64,000 nucleotides of DNA from Sindora glabra (Eukaryota > Streptophyta > Magnoliopsida > Fabales > Fabaceae): NCBI GenBank assembly GCA_020226215.1, contig CM035232.1, forward strand, positions 53,968,851 to 54,032,850. Reading direction: 5' to 3'. A program made the translations under genes and the position numbers. Below the pieces are notes generated by a model. The model saw only the letters and a program-made list of their open reading frames with translations, ran no database searches and had not been told where the DNA came from. Positions 38,147 to 51,280 of the stretch are shown one piece after another (the stretch's first letter is position 1; each line of letters begins with the position of its first letter).

Positions 38147-38201
38147 ATCAATTGAGTATTAATTTGAACTTATATAAAATTTAAATACACACACACACAC
38201 G
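38064..38201. repeat. Tandem duplication ending in (AC)n runs
   Basis: A unit beginning TTATCAATTGAGTATTAATT and ending in AC repeats occurs twice in tandem. The first copy carries about 19 AC units (38105-38143), the second about 7. The flanking parts of the two copies are essentially identical, so the duplication is recent. Confidence 0.9.
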
Positions 38202-38812
38202 TTGGCTAGTTTAACGCATTTGTGGGTTGACCTATGCGGATTATGAGTACCATAGGCTAGGTTGAATTTAGCCTACATTTATATGAGTTACCAAAATAAT
38301 AATTTGAGTTTTTCAAAACTTATAGGCTAACAAGCTGACCCATAAGTTTTGATATACACATAAGTTAGATGGAAGAGATAAACCAATTTGGATTTAGCCT
38401 ACTTGATTATCCTTTGCCTCTTACCTTTCTCCCTTTAACTTCCAAAATTCAATCCTATATTTTTGAAAAATTAAGATAAATCTATTAAATATTCATTTAC
38501 AATTAATTAGGGAATTAAAGAGAGGGGAATGATATTATATGGTGGGGTTAAGGATAATTTATAATCAAACAATTAATTTTAATTAATTTATAATTTATAA
38601 AATTAAATAACAAAATATGATATGGAATGACATGTAGGATTAGAGCTTGCCATGTCAGACTTTCTATTAATTATTTGACAAAAATTATATGGTTAGATCA
38701 AATTTGACCTATTTCAACAATTAAAAGGACAAAAATAGAATTTTAATATTTAAGCATATTAAATACAGTCAAAGTGAATATTAAGGGAACCAAAATTATA
38801 TTAAGCTTTTTA

Positions 38813-39767
38813 GGTAACTTTTGGTTCATGAAATCTTTTTCATATTCCTAAAAATATTTTAAGAGAATGTAATATTTTCATACTTAGTTTAAATTTTGAA
38901 AAAATTATTCTTGAAAATATTTTTAACCCTATATTCCCTTAAAATATTCCCATGGGGGATATATGTATCTTATATTTCTATGATATAAGAATGTTTAATT
39001 AATATAAAAGAACTCTTTTGCCTACCTTATCACTTATTGTGATAAACCACTGCCCACCATCATATACCACAAGTGACAATTGCCTACTATCATCCATCAT
39101 TGATGATCACCATTAGTGACTCTTGTTCACCTTTATCTACTGCCAATAACCATAGTTGGTAACTATTATTGACCATTATCCACTATTAGTGACATTATTA
39201 ACCACTACCTACTACTAGTGATCATTGTTCAACATTATCCATCGCTAGTTACCACCATCTACTATCACTTATCGTTGGAGATCATAGTTGGCCACTACTC
39301 ATTGTCAATGACCACTGTCAGCTACTATTTATAGTTAGTAATCATTGTTGACTACTGCCTATTATTAGTTACCATTGTTGGCCACCATGTATTGATAATG
39401 ACCATTGTTAACCCACTACCCATTTGTGGTAACCACCACTTATTCTTGATGACCATTGCTAGCCGCCACCACACTATTAGTGATCGTCATTAGTCACATC
39501 CACTATTGATGATTATTATCCATCACCACTATTACTATTATCTATTATTGATGACTACTATTGAATACCACATACTATCGGTAATCACTTAATTTTTAAT
39601 AAGAATATTGTTAGTAATTAAATAATATTTTTAAAATTATTTAAAAGAATTAAAATATAATATTATAACATTCTTAGAAATCTTTTTAGTTGAACTAAAC
39701 ATGGGAATATCATATTCTTATAAATTAAGTTCTTGGGAATGTTTGATTTCATGAACTAAACACTATC
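38813..39767. mobile_element. Harbinger-like element with TTA duplication
   Basis: The left end GGTAACTTTTGGTTCATGAA and the reverse complement of the right end GATAGTGTTTAGTTCATGAA form terminal inverted repeats. The similarity continues further in (ATTCC, GAATATGATATT/GAATGTAATATT, TTAGTT). Both sides are flanked by TTA (38810-38812 and 39768-39770), as expected for PIF/Harbinger. The interior has no transposase; it is filled by a minisatellite (39025-39590). Confidence 0.72.
39025..39590. repeat. Degenerate ~28-bp minisatellite
   Basis: About 20 diverged copies of a unit close to TTAGTGACCATTGTTGACCA followed by CTACCTACTA. Unit length varies from about 24 to 33 bp. The composition (ACC/ACT-rich) differs sharply from the surroundings. 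Its limits coincide with the inside of the Harbinger-like element. Confidence 0.8.
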
Positions 39768-40727
39768 TTAGATTTCAATATAATAGTTGAAGAAATGATT
39801 GATGTAGCTTTCAATATTTTAATGAAGGTAAAATTTAATGGAAACATTTTAGATAATTTATATAATAGTACATAAAATTTTAAAAAGGTAATTAAAAGCA
39901 TAGCATTGCCATTAATTTTGTATATATGTTAAGTAGTTTATCACTTTAATATCACAAAACAAATCAGATTTATATAAAATGCTAGTGTGTTACTCATTGA
40001 CGTTTATAAAAGCTTAAAAAATTATTTATCTAGCTATTACTTTTTATTTTAATTCCGACTATAAATAAAAGATTTAACAATTAAAATTCACTCATCTATA
40101 CATTTTCCATGTACACAAATGCAATATTTACTAGATTGTAACTTATATGATTAATGGGTTTAATTAATTTTAATTTATAATAATTTATAATAATTTGTAA
40201 CATAAATTTAGTTTTTTAAAATTTAAATTAGAAGATATTCAAATGATTAATATAAAATATGTAGTCATGTTTATATTAATAAAATAATTATAAAATTAAT
40301 ATGATTATATTGAATTTAAGTAAGAGAATGTATTATAATTTTTAACTCATTATTAATTGATAAATTTGTCATATAATAACATTATATTAATCATAATCAT
40401 TACCACAATTAAATATTAAAATGAATCAAAAATAAAAATATAACATAAAATTATATATAAAAAAGAAATAATATTTATTTATGCAAAATTGATTGTGTAT
40501 ATATATCCATCTTTAATTCTATACAAATGTAAACTATGATAAATAATTAAAAATAAACATTATTTAATTCACTGAATAATCTTTTCAAGTATTTTTCAAC
40601 TAAAGAATATTTAATTGATCAAATACATTAGTTTCATCAAAAGTTATATGCTATAATACAAATATATATAATATAGTTAAGGATTGAAATTTAACTTGCA
40701 ATGAAAAGATGAATGTACATCATCCTT

Positions 40728-40730
<3 letters not shown>

Positions 40731-40816
<86 letters not shown>
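40731..40816. repeat. Compound (TA)n(CA)n microsatellite
   Basis: About 51 bp of TA dinucleotides pass directly into about 35 bp of CA dinucleotides. Confidence 0.96.
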
Positions 40817-40817
<1 letters not shown>

Positions 40818-41640
40818 CAATTTTTTGATAGAAGAATTGCACTACATACCTTTTCAATATATAATATATAAAGCTTTTTTTATCTTATCAGCTTATAATG
40901 GAAAGATAAATGTATATTAGCCTCATACCAAATCTAAAATTATAAAAAAATAAATTACTTTACATAATAAAATAAATCATATATAATAAATTTACTTAAA
41001 ATAAAAAATTAGCACAAATTATAAAACTTGCAAAAAGAGAAGGCTTGCGGGTTCAAAAGAGTTGTTTGATAGAATGAAATTTCCTTTATTTGCTTATCTG
41101 GTCGAAAAATGTCATCATCTAAACTCACTGCCTAAATCCACTCTCACTTTGATAATTATTCTATGGAAAACATTGCAGATGTATTTGCAATGTTTTCAAA
41201 TAGAATAATATCTAATTTTATCATAATATTAAAAATTTAATATTATTATATATTAAATTTTGACATAGTAAAATGAATGAATGTTAAAAATTAGAAATTA
41301 AATTTTCTATGTATTACTAAAAAAAATTTCCTAACATTGTCATGCTATACATAATTGCACAAAAAGGAATTAAAAAAGAAAATGATACTGATAAAAGAAA
41401 ATTAAAGAAATATAAAATTATTTTTAAAAATATCAATATTTATTAATTAATAACCATGGTAAAGTGATGTGCTCGAAGACCGAAGGCAACAACCATTGCT
41501 TGTTGAAATGGTATCACAATGATTCAATGTATGGATAATATCAATAGCAAAATAATGTTGCTTAGAAACTGAATAGTTTTTTTTTTATTATTATTAGAGT
41601 TGGGATTGATTATAACTTTTAGGATTTGGGATTGAAAGAC

Positions 41641-41644
<4 letters not shown>

Positions 41645-41695
<51 letters not shown>
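41645..41695. repeat. (GA)n microsatellite
   Basis: About 25 uninterrupted GA units. Confidence 0.96.
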
Positions 41696-41697
<2 letters not shown>

Positions 41698-42540
41698 GAG
41701 ATGAAAGAAGGTCCATCAATAAGAAAAATATGAGATACAAAGATTGCTAGTATTCATTTGAAAAGAAAAATTGATGATGTTATGTATAGATGATAGAGGT
41801 TGGAATATTTTTCAATGAAGTAAATAGAGATGTAAGGAAAAAAATGGAAATTAATCAGAGATAAAGGCCTAATTTTTATCATAATAAATGAATTAATTGT
41901 AAATAGTTAACTAGTATTGTACAAGGAAAAGAAACCAGTCAGATTATTTTAGAGAGAAACAAACACATGAAAATTAAAAAATTCAGTAAATTAGAAAAAG
42001 AAATCGAAGAGATTATGAAAATATAATAAACAAGAAAAGTATCATAAGATTTTTTTCTCATTTTAATAAATGAGAGATTTAGTCTTAAAAAATATCATAA
42101 ATTAGGGAACGAGATCAAATATATTATAAAAATATAATAAATAGGGGAAGGAAATTAAAGATATTATGAAAATACAATAACTGAGTAAAAAAATTTAAAA
42201 TTTCTTAATTTAATATAAATTATTATATATAAATGAGATTTAGTGCTTTATATTAATTGTATAAATGCAACTTACTGTGACACAATGCTCATTAATAACA
42301 AATTAATTGTGTGAGTGTGGCACATTATGATGTAATATTTATTAAGAGGATTATATGAATGATATTTCATGTAAAAGAAGGTGGAGAATATTACTAATGT
42401 GCGTGTGTGTAAATATATGTAAAATTATTCTAGCAACAACTGTGAAAGAGACGAAAGGTTAACTTAAAATACTTTAGATTTTATCCAATACACATGTGAA
42501 AAAGAAAAGAAAAACTAATATTTTATTATAATTAAATATT

Positions 42541-43085
42541 TAATTTTAAGTTAAACTACGTTATTGGTCCATATAAATTTCATCAATCGTTAATTAAATT
42601 TTTATTATTTAAAATTTTTGAATTGAATTCTTATACTTATTTTTCAATTCTAATTAAATATTTTCTGTCATTTTCCTATTCAATTTCGTTTTCAGCAACA
42701 GACACATGTGAACAACAATCTTTTCACGTGATTTAACGAGTAGGACTTCAATAGCATTTTTATTTAGATTTAAATAATAAATAATTTACAAAAATTATAT
42801 ATTATAAAATAATTTCAAATTTAAGTGAAAATGAGAGGTCGTTTGTCATTTACTCCACAAGCCACAAGTAAGTCATTATTTTCTTTGAAGCAAAAAAAAA
42901 AAAATCTACATGGGTGAATTATTAATAAAATTTAATAGTAAAGTGATAGAAAATATTTAATTAGAAATAAAAATAATTGTAAATGTTCAATTTAAAAAAT
43001 TTAAATTATAAGAATCCAATAAAAATTGAATAAAATTATTAGAAATAGTAAAGAAATTTAATCTTAATTTTAACAATAATTTAAA
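42541..43085. mobile_element. TIR element with ~150-bp inverted arms
   Basis: The left arm 42541-42700 (AATTTTTGAATTGAATTCTT, then TTCTAATTAAATATTTTCTG) matches the reverse complement of 42920-43085 (AAATTGAACATTTACAATTA region, then TTCTAATTAAATATTTTCTA). It is non-coding and about 545 bp. Long TIRs suggest a Mutator-like MITE. Confidence 0.6.
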
Positions 43086-43307
43086 TATGTTTTTTTCTGT
43101 ATATTTTCTCTGGAAATAAAACTTTCCGGGTCCCCCCCACTCTTACTATGAGTACTGTACTTACGTGCTTCTTGAACAAACTCTCACTAGTCACTCACTT
43201 ATTGCGGGTCGGTAAGATGATGAATAAAGTAACCCAAAGCAAAATAAGTTCCCTAAGCCAGTTGTTTTTGTAACATGACGTTGATAATTTTGAGTACTGG
43301 ACTTTAA

Positions 43308-43797
43308 TCCTCAATTATAATTTTGGTCATTTATAATTCAGAATGATTGTATTTGATATTTCTTAAAAGTAATATTTTAATATTTTATTTTGGTCCGATT
43401 CACATTAAAATTTTTAATGAAATTGAAGTTGAAAATACTAATTAGCACGTAAAACAACTATAAGGCTCCAAGCTGGGAATTACCAAAATGGAAATTAGTT
43501 GATTCCGTCATACGAATAACTAAATTAAGATGTTTTCTCATTTTAGATGAATTATATAATTGCATATTTTTTGATAAAATAAGATGAATTTTATCAATAT
43601 TTTTTCCAGTGATTGTCAAATTTAAGTTTTGTTGAAGTTTTGTGTGTCAGCTAAAAATTTTCTTTCAAATTTAACAAAAGTTATCAATTTGGATCAAATT
43701 TAACCTAATTTGAATATTAAAGAATCAAAATAGAATATTTCAATTAGGGGTCTGAATAATCATTTTGAATGTTAAGGATCACAATTATAATGAAGAT
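43308..43797. mobile_element. TIR element related to 37054-38805
   Basis: The left arm (AATCCTCAATTATAATTTTG, then ATTCAGAATGATTGTA) matches the reverse complement of 43706-43797 (TATAATTGTGATCCTTAACA, then ATTCAAAATGATTATTCAGA). The arm also resembles the ends of the 37054-38805 element (GATCC.TTAA.ATTCA), so the two are probably one family. Non-coding. Confidence 0.55.
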
Positions 43798-45479
43798 GAA
43801 AAAAAACCAAACCGCAAAAATTAGATAAAGTAAATTGAAATTATACGACAAAAAGCATTTTAAAACTTAAAGCCAAGTTGCAAATGGTGAAAATTCTTTA
43901 AAAAATCAGTTTATTATTTTTTCCTATCATCATGTCATCTTTTAATAATATGAAATAAATATTGCAAAATGTGATTACAAGTTAATAGTAATTGCAATTA
44001 ATTTGTGATGGTTGTACTACTATAGAATTGTGATACAATATTGCTACATTAGCATTGATTAAAGTGAAAACTATTGATTTTAGTTAATAGTAGTGGTATT
44101 TTTAACTTGTAATGTGATGGTATTTTTAAAAATACAAGAAATTTCTCACATTGATTTTAGTTAACAATCAATGTTGTACGTCAGTTATTAGTAAACTAAT
44201 TCTATTTTTTTAAAAGAAAAATCATAACTTTTCACGTTGGTCTTTTAATAAAGATCGATGTAAAAATACATAGATGATGATTATTAAAAAAAAATAATAT
44301 TGAAAATAAAAGTGAATTATTAAATTTGAAGATAGGGATGGATATTAGATGTCAGTTTTTATATATAGCCAATATTAAAAGTTTTTCTTGATTGGAATTT
44401 TTATAATTACGCATAGAAAATTAGACATTAATTTTAGTTATAACTAGCATGAAAATATATAGATGTTGAATGTATATTAATAATTGACATCAAAAGTGTT
44501 GCCACTAGTATATCTTTGTCTTTGTTTCTGAGAATCACAAATAAACTTGTTTCATATGGTAATTTGCTCTACATTTTTTTTGTGTGATGTTGATTGTGTA
44601 GTGTTAAACATCTACCATCTTTCACAATCTAATTCACAGTATTTGAGGTATTTTCTAGAGTTCTCTTATGCATTGAGACCATTTTGAGTTTTCGTTGTGG
44701 TTTTCGAAGTTAAATAGGTAACATTGTCTTATATTATTTAAAATCTTTTAATTTTGTACTCTAAAATCATACTTCAATCATAGTAAACATGGTTTAAAAG
44801 TATTATTTACCATGAAGAGTTGATATACTTGAATACAATTCTTATTTTATGTTCATATTTTTGAAAATGTCGTTTTTGCTTGTATACCACATTTTTTAAG
44901 TAACTTTCTACATTGGTGTGACTTTATATCTTGGATGTTATTTAACATGGCAAAGTTTTGTTCTAAGGTCAAGTTGAATGTGATAAAATAATTTCCAATT
45001 GTTCTTTGTTATTTAAGTTATTGCATATATATGCTTGAAAACTTATTAGATGTTGCTTAGAACATAAGTTAAATGTTTGTGTTACTTTTGTTATAATTTT
45101 TTAAATAGAAATGACATGGGTTTGGTTCCTATAAAGATGGTAACAAAAGAAAGAAGGCTAAGGATCTTATAATTATAAGGGACATGATCATCAAGCATGC
45201 CCAAAGATAGAAATTAAGAGTAAATTTCAATGACAAAGGCAAGGCATGTGAGTTGGGTATAACCAAATTTAATAGTTATATCATGAAGTTGGCATGTACC
45301 AAGGTGCCTAATATGACTAGGAAATGATACCAAGTGGAATAAGACATTAGTAATGCCATCTAGAAAAATATATTTCTAAGGAATCTTAACATTTATCTCC
45401 ATTTTATTTTTAGATGTGCATAATAATCTTTTTGGACTACTAATCATGTTTATGATTCATGTTTGCATTAACTTGTAGA

Positions 45480-45690
45480 CTACCTTTGATAAACTTGAGA
45501 AGTACAAAAAATGTGTTTTGCTAGTGGCAAGTAAAAGGTGGAAGGACTTCAAGTATAACTTGACGAAGGACTATGTCTTTGCCAAAAGAAAGGAGGATTA
45601 TGTTCCTTATGAAAAATATTATTAGATCAATTCTAAGATATGAAAGGAGTTTTTAGAGATATGTAAGGGGAGGGGTTCTAGGTAAATAGG
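45480..45690 (+). pseudogene. Fragment of a plant En/Spm-type transposase (Transposase_24-like)
   Basis: The translation contains TFDKLEKYKKCVLLVASKRW, then KDFKYNLTKDYVF and YVPYEKYY, followed by a stop. This resembles the RWR-FKS-LTKKY...PP-KY block of the plant Ptta/En/Spm family that CACTA elements carry. Upstream (45110-45250) lie weak extensions. No complete frame exists. Identified by pattern memory only. Confidence 0.5.
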
Positions 45691-46051
45691 CCACTTCATT
45701 GTTATGTTTCTTGCACTATTACTATTGAAGAATGCCTCTTCATCACTTGTTTTGTTTTTTCATCAATAAGCCTAAAGTGGAAAGAATAAGGTAAACTAAG
45801 TCAAAAACACCTTTAATAATAAATTATTTCACTATGCATGTAGGAAAATCAAGGAAGAGCTCATTAAGGAAATTACTTAATTTACTGATTAGCCTAGCGA
45901 TCAAGCATCTACCTTTATTGCCCTCATGCAACAATATAAGTTATGGTAAGAGTTAAATTCAACTATTGAGGTGAATTCATGAAGAGAATTGATAGGTCCC
46001 TAATGAATAGTAAGTGATGTTATTATTTTATTGTCAAATATGGAGTGTGTT

Positions 46052-49000
46052 TGTCATGACCCATTTCTGAACCATTATAACCGACGTAAAGATATGAATC
46101 ATACATCTTTACAAGTCTTCCTAATCAAAATAATTTTGCAAAACTTCTATTTTTAGAAAACATTCAACATGTAGAAAATGCCAATTTGAAAAAATTTCAC
46201 GAAATCTTTTTTCGTTCTTGTTTTCTTTATACACACATTTCCAAATTGTTACTAGAAAGTAACTATTCTCAAACATATGATATATTTATTCCTTTCGTAA
46301 ATAATTGATAATTTCACTAGATCAAACTTCATCAATGTCATTAAGTTTAAATAGATAGATATTCAAAATAAAAAATCATTTGATAAGAAATAATTAGAAA
46401 TATTCATGCTAGTCAGGATTACCTCTAAGAAAAATGGAAATATTAAGGATTTTTTTCCTTTTCTTTCTTTTCAAAGGATACTTGAAATAATAATAATAAT
46501 AATAATAATTTTCATTGATCTTGATAAATAAAAAATATAAAATTTCAATACTTCTTTTTCCAAAGCAAACATTTTTCTCTTTCTAATTAGGAAATAGTTG
46601 AAATATATTTTTATATTTATAAAAATGTATGTATATCTTTTTTTAATTTCTTAAGAAATTAGAAATATATTTTAAAAAGAAAATCATTGAAGAACTTTTC
46701 TAATTTTTAAAAAGAATTAAATTTTCTTTTATAAAATAGAAGTTTAAACAATGAAACTAACACAATAGAATAACACTAGGTTAGAAAAACTCAAAAAATT
46801 AGAAAATCCTATTCTGTTTATAAAGAAATACTTTAGAAATAATGTACTTTCCTTAAACTTAAAAAAATTCAATTTCTTTCATTTGAAATCATGTAAAAAA
46901 TATTTAATATCTCTTTAACTATCTTTTAACAAATATTTTCAAAAGTAATTAACTATATATTACTTAATTAGATACTCACAAATATATATTTACCTTTAAT
47001 AATGATAGACACCATTTTTCTTTCTTTTTTTCTTTGAAAAATCATGTAGTCAACTTGTTATACATCACAAAATCATTTTTGTAAAAAATATAAGATAATC
47101 AAAATAATGTATATGTTCATGAATATGCACCATATATACATAACTATATATAAATTAATTATACAAAAAGTTACCTTGGCCATATAGTAACTGAGTTGTT
47201 AGAGTCCTAAAATAATTATACAAATATGTAGTGAGTCAAAACATAATTGTACATATATTTTAAAAAAATAAATAAACATGATAGTTGTTAATAGAACTAA
47301 CTATTAATAAAGTTCATATTAAAGTTGACAGTAATAGCTATTCAAGTGTTAGAGAGTATGATGAATCATTTATTGTTGTTAGTGGTATGGCTAGTATATG
47401 CTTCAAGAATTGAAGTAAAGTCTATGGCATAGTTAATCTTGGACCAATGTACATCTATGCCTATAACAAAATAAACTTGAAGCCTATACCAACAAAATGT
47501 AGTCTCATATATGTGTCACCAAATGTTGGTAACCTCAGTGAGTGCTATATGGATCCAAAGTGTTTGAAAAACTTATCTATAAATAGAATGAGTAATAAAA
47601 TTACTTAGTAACATAAATACCGTACAAATTTTGTAATGAGTTTTAATCAAGAAAATTAAATATATATACATATAAGAAATATATTAAACTACTTTCTTAA
47701 CAAAAATCCTTTCCCTAAATTTTACATTTAACATTTTTATATAATGCACTACTCAAAATTTTAATCACATAATTCAATCATAAGTACATAATAATTAATT
47801 GAAAAATAATTAAAATGGAAATAAATTATAAAGAGTTCCTCCTTGTTACTCCAGACTAACCATAACCACATTTATCCTAACCTTGTGCTTCTATCTTTAT
47901 CTCACATCATTTTGTGTGACTTAAAATACAGGATATTGGGCTAATATCATATCCTCTCTATATGGTTCACATAATCACAATGTTTCCACATTGTCACATA
48001 TGGTACTCAAGCTAATAACTAAATATGGCATTTAAGCAAATAATCATAAAGGCAGTTAACTCTTTTCATATAAAGCTCTTTCTGGCATATTTTTCACATA
48101 GGGCATTCATCATGCCATTTTCATATAGGGTACTCATTGGCTTATTTCCACATATAATAGAGTAAGATCAAAATGCCATCCTCTAACCATAACCATTACA
48201 TAATATAATATATGATAGAACATAATCTAGCAAGAAAAAATTTACAGTTAACTTGTCATAATTCTAGTGGCCATATTAAGTGTTTGTGCTTCCATTTTCA
48301 TATATTAGGTTACGACATCATATTTCCATGCAAGAATTCATTATCATTTACAAATATCGTTGGATATAAACTTATTGGTGCATGTATAATTCATAAACAA
48401 GAAGCCATGCACTAATCTACCATTTCAAGCTTACTATTTCATTATGGAAACATGTAAAGCACCATTTAATTTCTCATAATAGTTTAAGCATACTTTTGAA
48501 CCATTAACTTTAGACATTTGCATGCTATAAATAAGCAAAATATCACACCTTAAAAACAAGCATTCTCCTTATAGTTTATACAATAAAACTGTGAAAGAAA
48601 ATTTAGATTTCTCAAATTTCATAACTTCCAAACCTAAGCATAATTAAACCTTAGTTTTGAACACTATTTTTCAAGTAAGAAAACTGTTTTTCCTTACCTA
48701 TTCAATCTTGTATGTGTGCTGCCCAATAGCAAGTAAACTACATAATTTCACCAATTACAACTTCAAAAGTTAAGAAAATAATCATCAACCCTTCCTAGGT
48801 TTTAACAAGCACCCTTATACTTGATAATTCTATTTTAAATAGCAAACTTTTGTCAATTTCCTTGACAATTTCTAGTAATAAAAAGAAGAATTTATATGTT
48901 ATTTTTCAACTTTTTCCATGCTTAATTACACAAGTTCCTAAAATAATCAACCAACAAACAATATTAAAGGAGACAAAACCTTCTTTTGAAATACCAACTT

Positions 49001-50782
49001 TTTATTAAAAAATTCAAAATTTTCTACCCATGTTTTAGTGACTTAGAAAGCCTCTTTTACTTTATTTTCTCACTTAAAAACCTTAAAACTTGTTACTTAA
49101 GTAACTAAAATATTTTGCTAAAATTGTAATTTTAAAAAGACAAATTTTCTCTTGAAACCTCAACTTTCTAAAGTTATTTTTCAACATAAAACCAAAATAT
49201 TTCAAGCATATTTTTAAACATATTTTTTCTTTAAAACTTTGATATAAATGTTTAATAACACCTTTTAAATAGTTAGAATATAGTTTAATAAATTTTCCTT
49301 ACAAAAATAATTTTTTTTAATAAAATAGCAAGCTACCCATGAGCTTTATGTTTGTTTGTTTAAACATGATTTCACTTTAGAAATTTAATGTAACCATCAT
49401 ATAATATTCATGTAAGGGTGTAAAATAACGTGTGCTTAATTTTATCTAAAAATTAAAAATTTGCTTGAGGTTACACTATAGAACTTGAGAACTTTACATA
49501 GTGTCTTTGAAAAATTTCCTTTTTTCATAAAATGATATTGTGTTTTTCAAACAACAACTATCTCAAGTTTACTTAAAAAATCATTTTCTAAAATCCATTT
49601 CAAGAGCTTTTTTTTACTTTCTTTGTATGTTTTTTTTCTAAAAATAGTCTTTTTATCTCCTCTTTTTAAGAAATCATCCAAAAATGAAATTATTCTTTTC
49701 TTAGTAATGGAAATCAAGTCATTTGTCTCAAAACCATCACTTTTAACATCTCAAATATAAGCTTTAAAAATTTTTTTCCAAAAAAATCCACCATGAATAT
49801 TGTGATTTGACACACCATTAAACAATACATACACATACACATACATATATCTAATATATAAAGATCTTCTTGAAAAAAAAACCAAGAGGAAAATTAGTAG
49901 ATCTCTACTCACTTAGATGAGCTTCCTTACTTGATTTTTTCACACCTATGATTCAAGTTCTAATTTACCAATAGCAACATAAGTTAGTAAGAGAACTTTT
50001 GAAAAAACTATGAAAGGAAAATAAACCACTAGAGTGGATGAACTTCTACCTTCTCTTTGATGAATAAGAAGCTTAATCTCTAAGAATTTTGACAAGACTC
50101 TTAAGAACTCTATTAGGATCAGTTAAGAACACTCTAAAAGATGAAAAATGCTTACAAAAACACAAAAGTCTCTCTCACTCCACTTCCTCTCTTTACTCAT
50201 AGGCTTTATGCTTAGTGTGAGGAACTTGAACATAACACCCCTATTTATAGTAGTAAAGCAAAGTGACTCACAAGTTTTATCCAACTAAAATGACATCATC
50301 TTACTTGTTTCCTAAGAGTATTACATGGTTTTGGTTTCATTTGAAAGAGCAACATTTTAGCTAATGCTATCCAACATTCCTTTATTAAATGCCTCCTCAT
50401 CTTAGTGGATCATTGGACTTTCTTTTAGAAGCTTCTAATTATCTTATCCTACTAAGATTAAATCATCATTCTTGTGCCTCAAGTATACCATATGAATTTG
50501 ATTTCAAAAATCTTCTTAAATCCTATCATATCTTATAATTCCAAGAATATTCTTTCTCATTTAATATATTCTTATTTTATGTGGATGACTAAGCTTAATT
50601 CCAAGTATATTCCTTCTATTTAAAATCTACTTGTCATGAAAGATAACTATGCTTACTTTATGGAAGCTTCTAACTTGCTTACCAAAACATCACATGCTAT
50701 AATACATTAAAATAATATTTGCTAATCCAAATTATCATATTTTATTTTTATACTTTCCAAGGTAGCACTTAGACATTAGACA
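46052..50782 (-). mobile_element. Long LTR segment, probably a solo LTR, reverse strand
   Basis: On the minus strand it starts TGTCTAATGTC (50782) and ends GGGTCATGACA (46052), with the TGTC...GACA inverted ends of an LTR. A TATA box (CTATAAATAG, complement of 50241-50250) lies about 540 bp in, followed by a transcript-like stretch. No second copy of the TATA-box region is visible, and no pol domain is seen. At 4.7 kb this would be an exceptionally long LTR. A 5-bp target duplication is not clear (GTGTT versus GTTCT). Confidence 0.45.
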
Positions 50783-51280
50783 GTTCTATTCTTTTTTCCA
50801 AGTTTTCTTGTAAACCATATGAGTGGCTAATTTCTTTTAATAGTTCAAGGATTGATACTTTAATTTGGTTTGATTTTTAGACCTTTCTATTAATTTTACT
50901 TTTAAGTTAATAATATTTTGTTTTTTTGCTCTTTATTATGAATAACTACTTATATAGTTTGCTAATTTTGGCTAGTTAGTTGATAATCTTTTGTACTTTA
51001 AAGCTATATGATCAATTATAATTAATTTTCACTTGTAAGTTAGTTGTGATTGATTATAATTAATATCAATTAGGTTTCAGTGATTTGATATTTAGAATGG
51101 ATCATTAGTTACCTAACAAAAATAAAAAATGAATTTAGTAATTTTTTCTTGTAGAATTAACTATTACATAATTACAAATATATATCAGTGGATAGGCAAC
51201 AATTAAAGTTAACTTTAGCATCTAGTTTAATATGATGATATTTTTTAAATTATTTTAAAAATTAAAATGGTAGGTTATAA

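Larger units (their letters stand above)
37054..38805. mobile_element. Mutator-like non-autonomous TIR element
   Basis: The left arm (37054-37150: TTGATCCCTTAATATCCACT, then TAATATTAAAATTTTATTTT) matches the reverse complement of 38706-38805 (GGTTCCCTTAATATTCACTT, then AAATATTAAAATTCTATTTT). Long diverged TIRs of about 100-160 bp with a 1.5-kb non-coding interior suggest a Mutator-like element. The interior carries (GA)n at 37481-37510, GC-richer blocks near 37732-37830 and 38205-38350, and a duplicated (AC)n unit at 38064-38201. No transposase is visible. Confidence 0.6.
39771..42539. other. Gene-free AT-rich stretch with microsatellites
   Basis: No coding segment recognised. It contains a compound (TA)n-(CA)n repeat at 40731-40816, a (GA)n run at 41645-41695 and a weak three-copy repeat of GATATTATGAAAATATAATA type at 42005-42185. 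Confidence 0.5.

Noticed and set aside
48212..48415. 67-codon frame inside the long reverse-strand LTR segment
   Set aside because: No domain and no context; open frames of this length arise by chance in this region.
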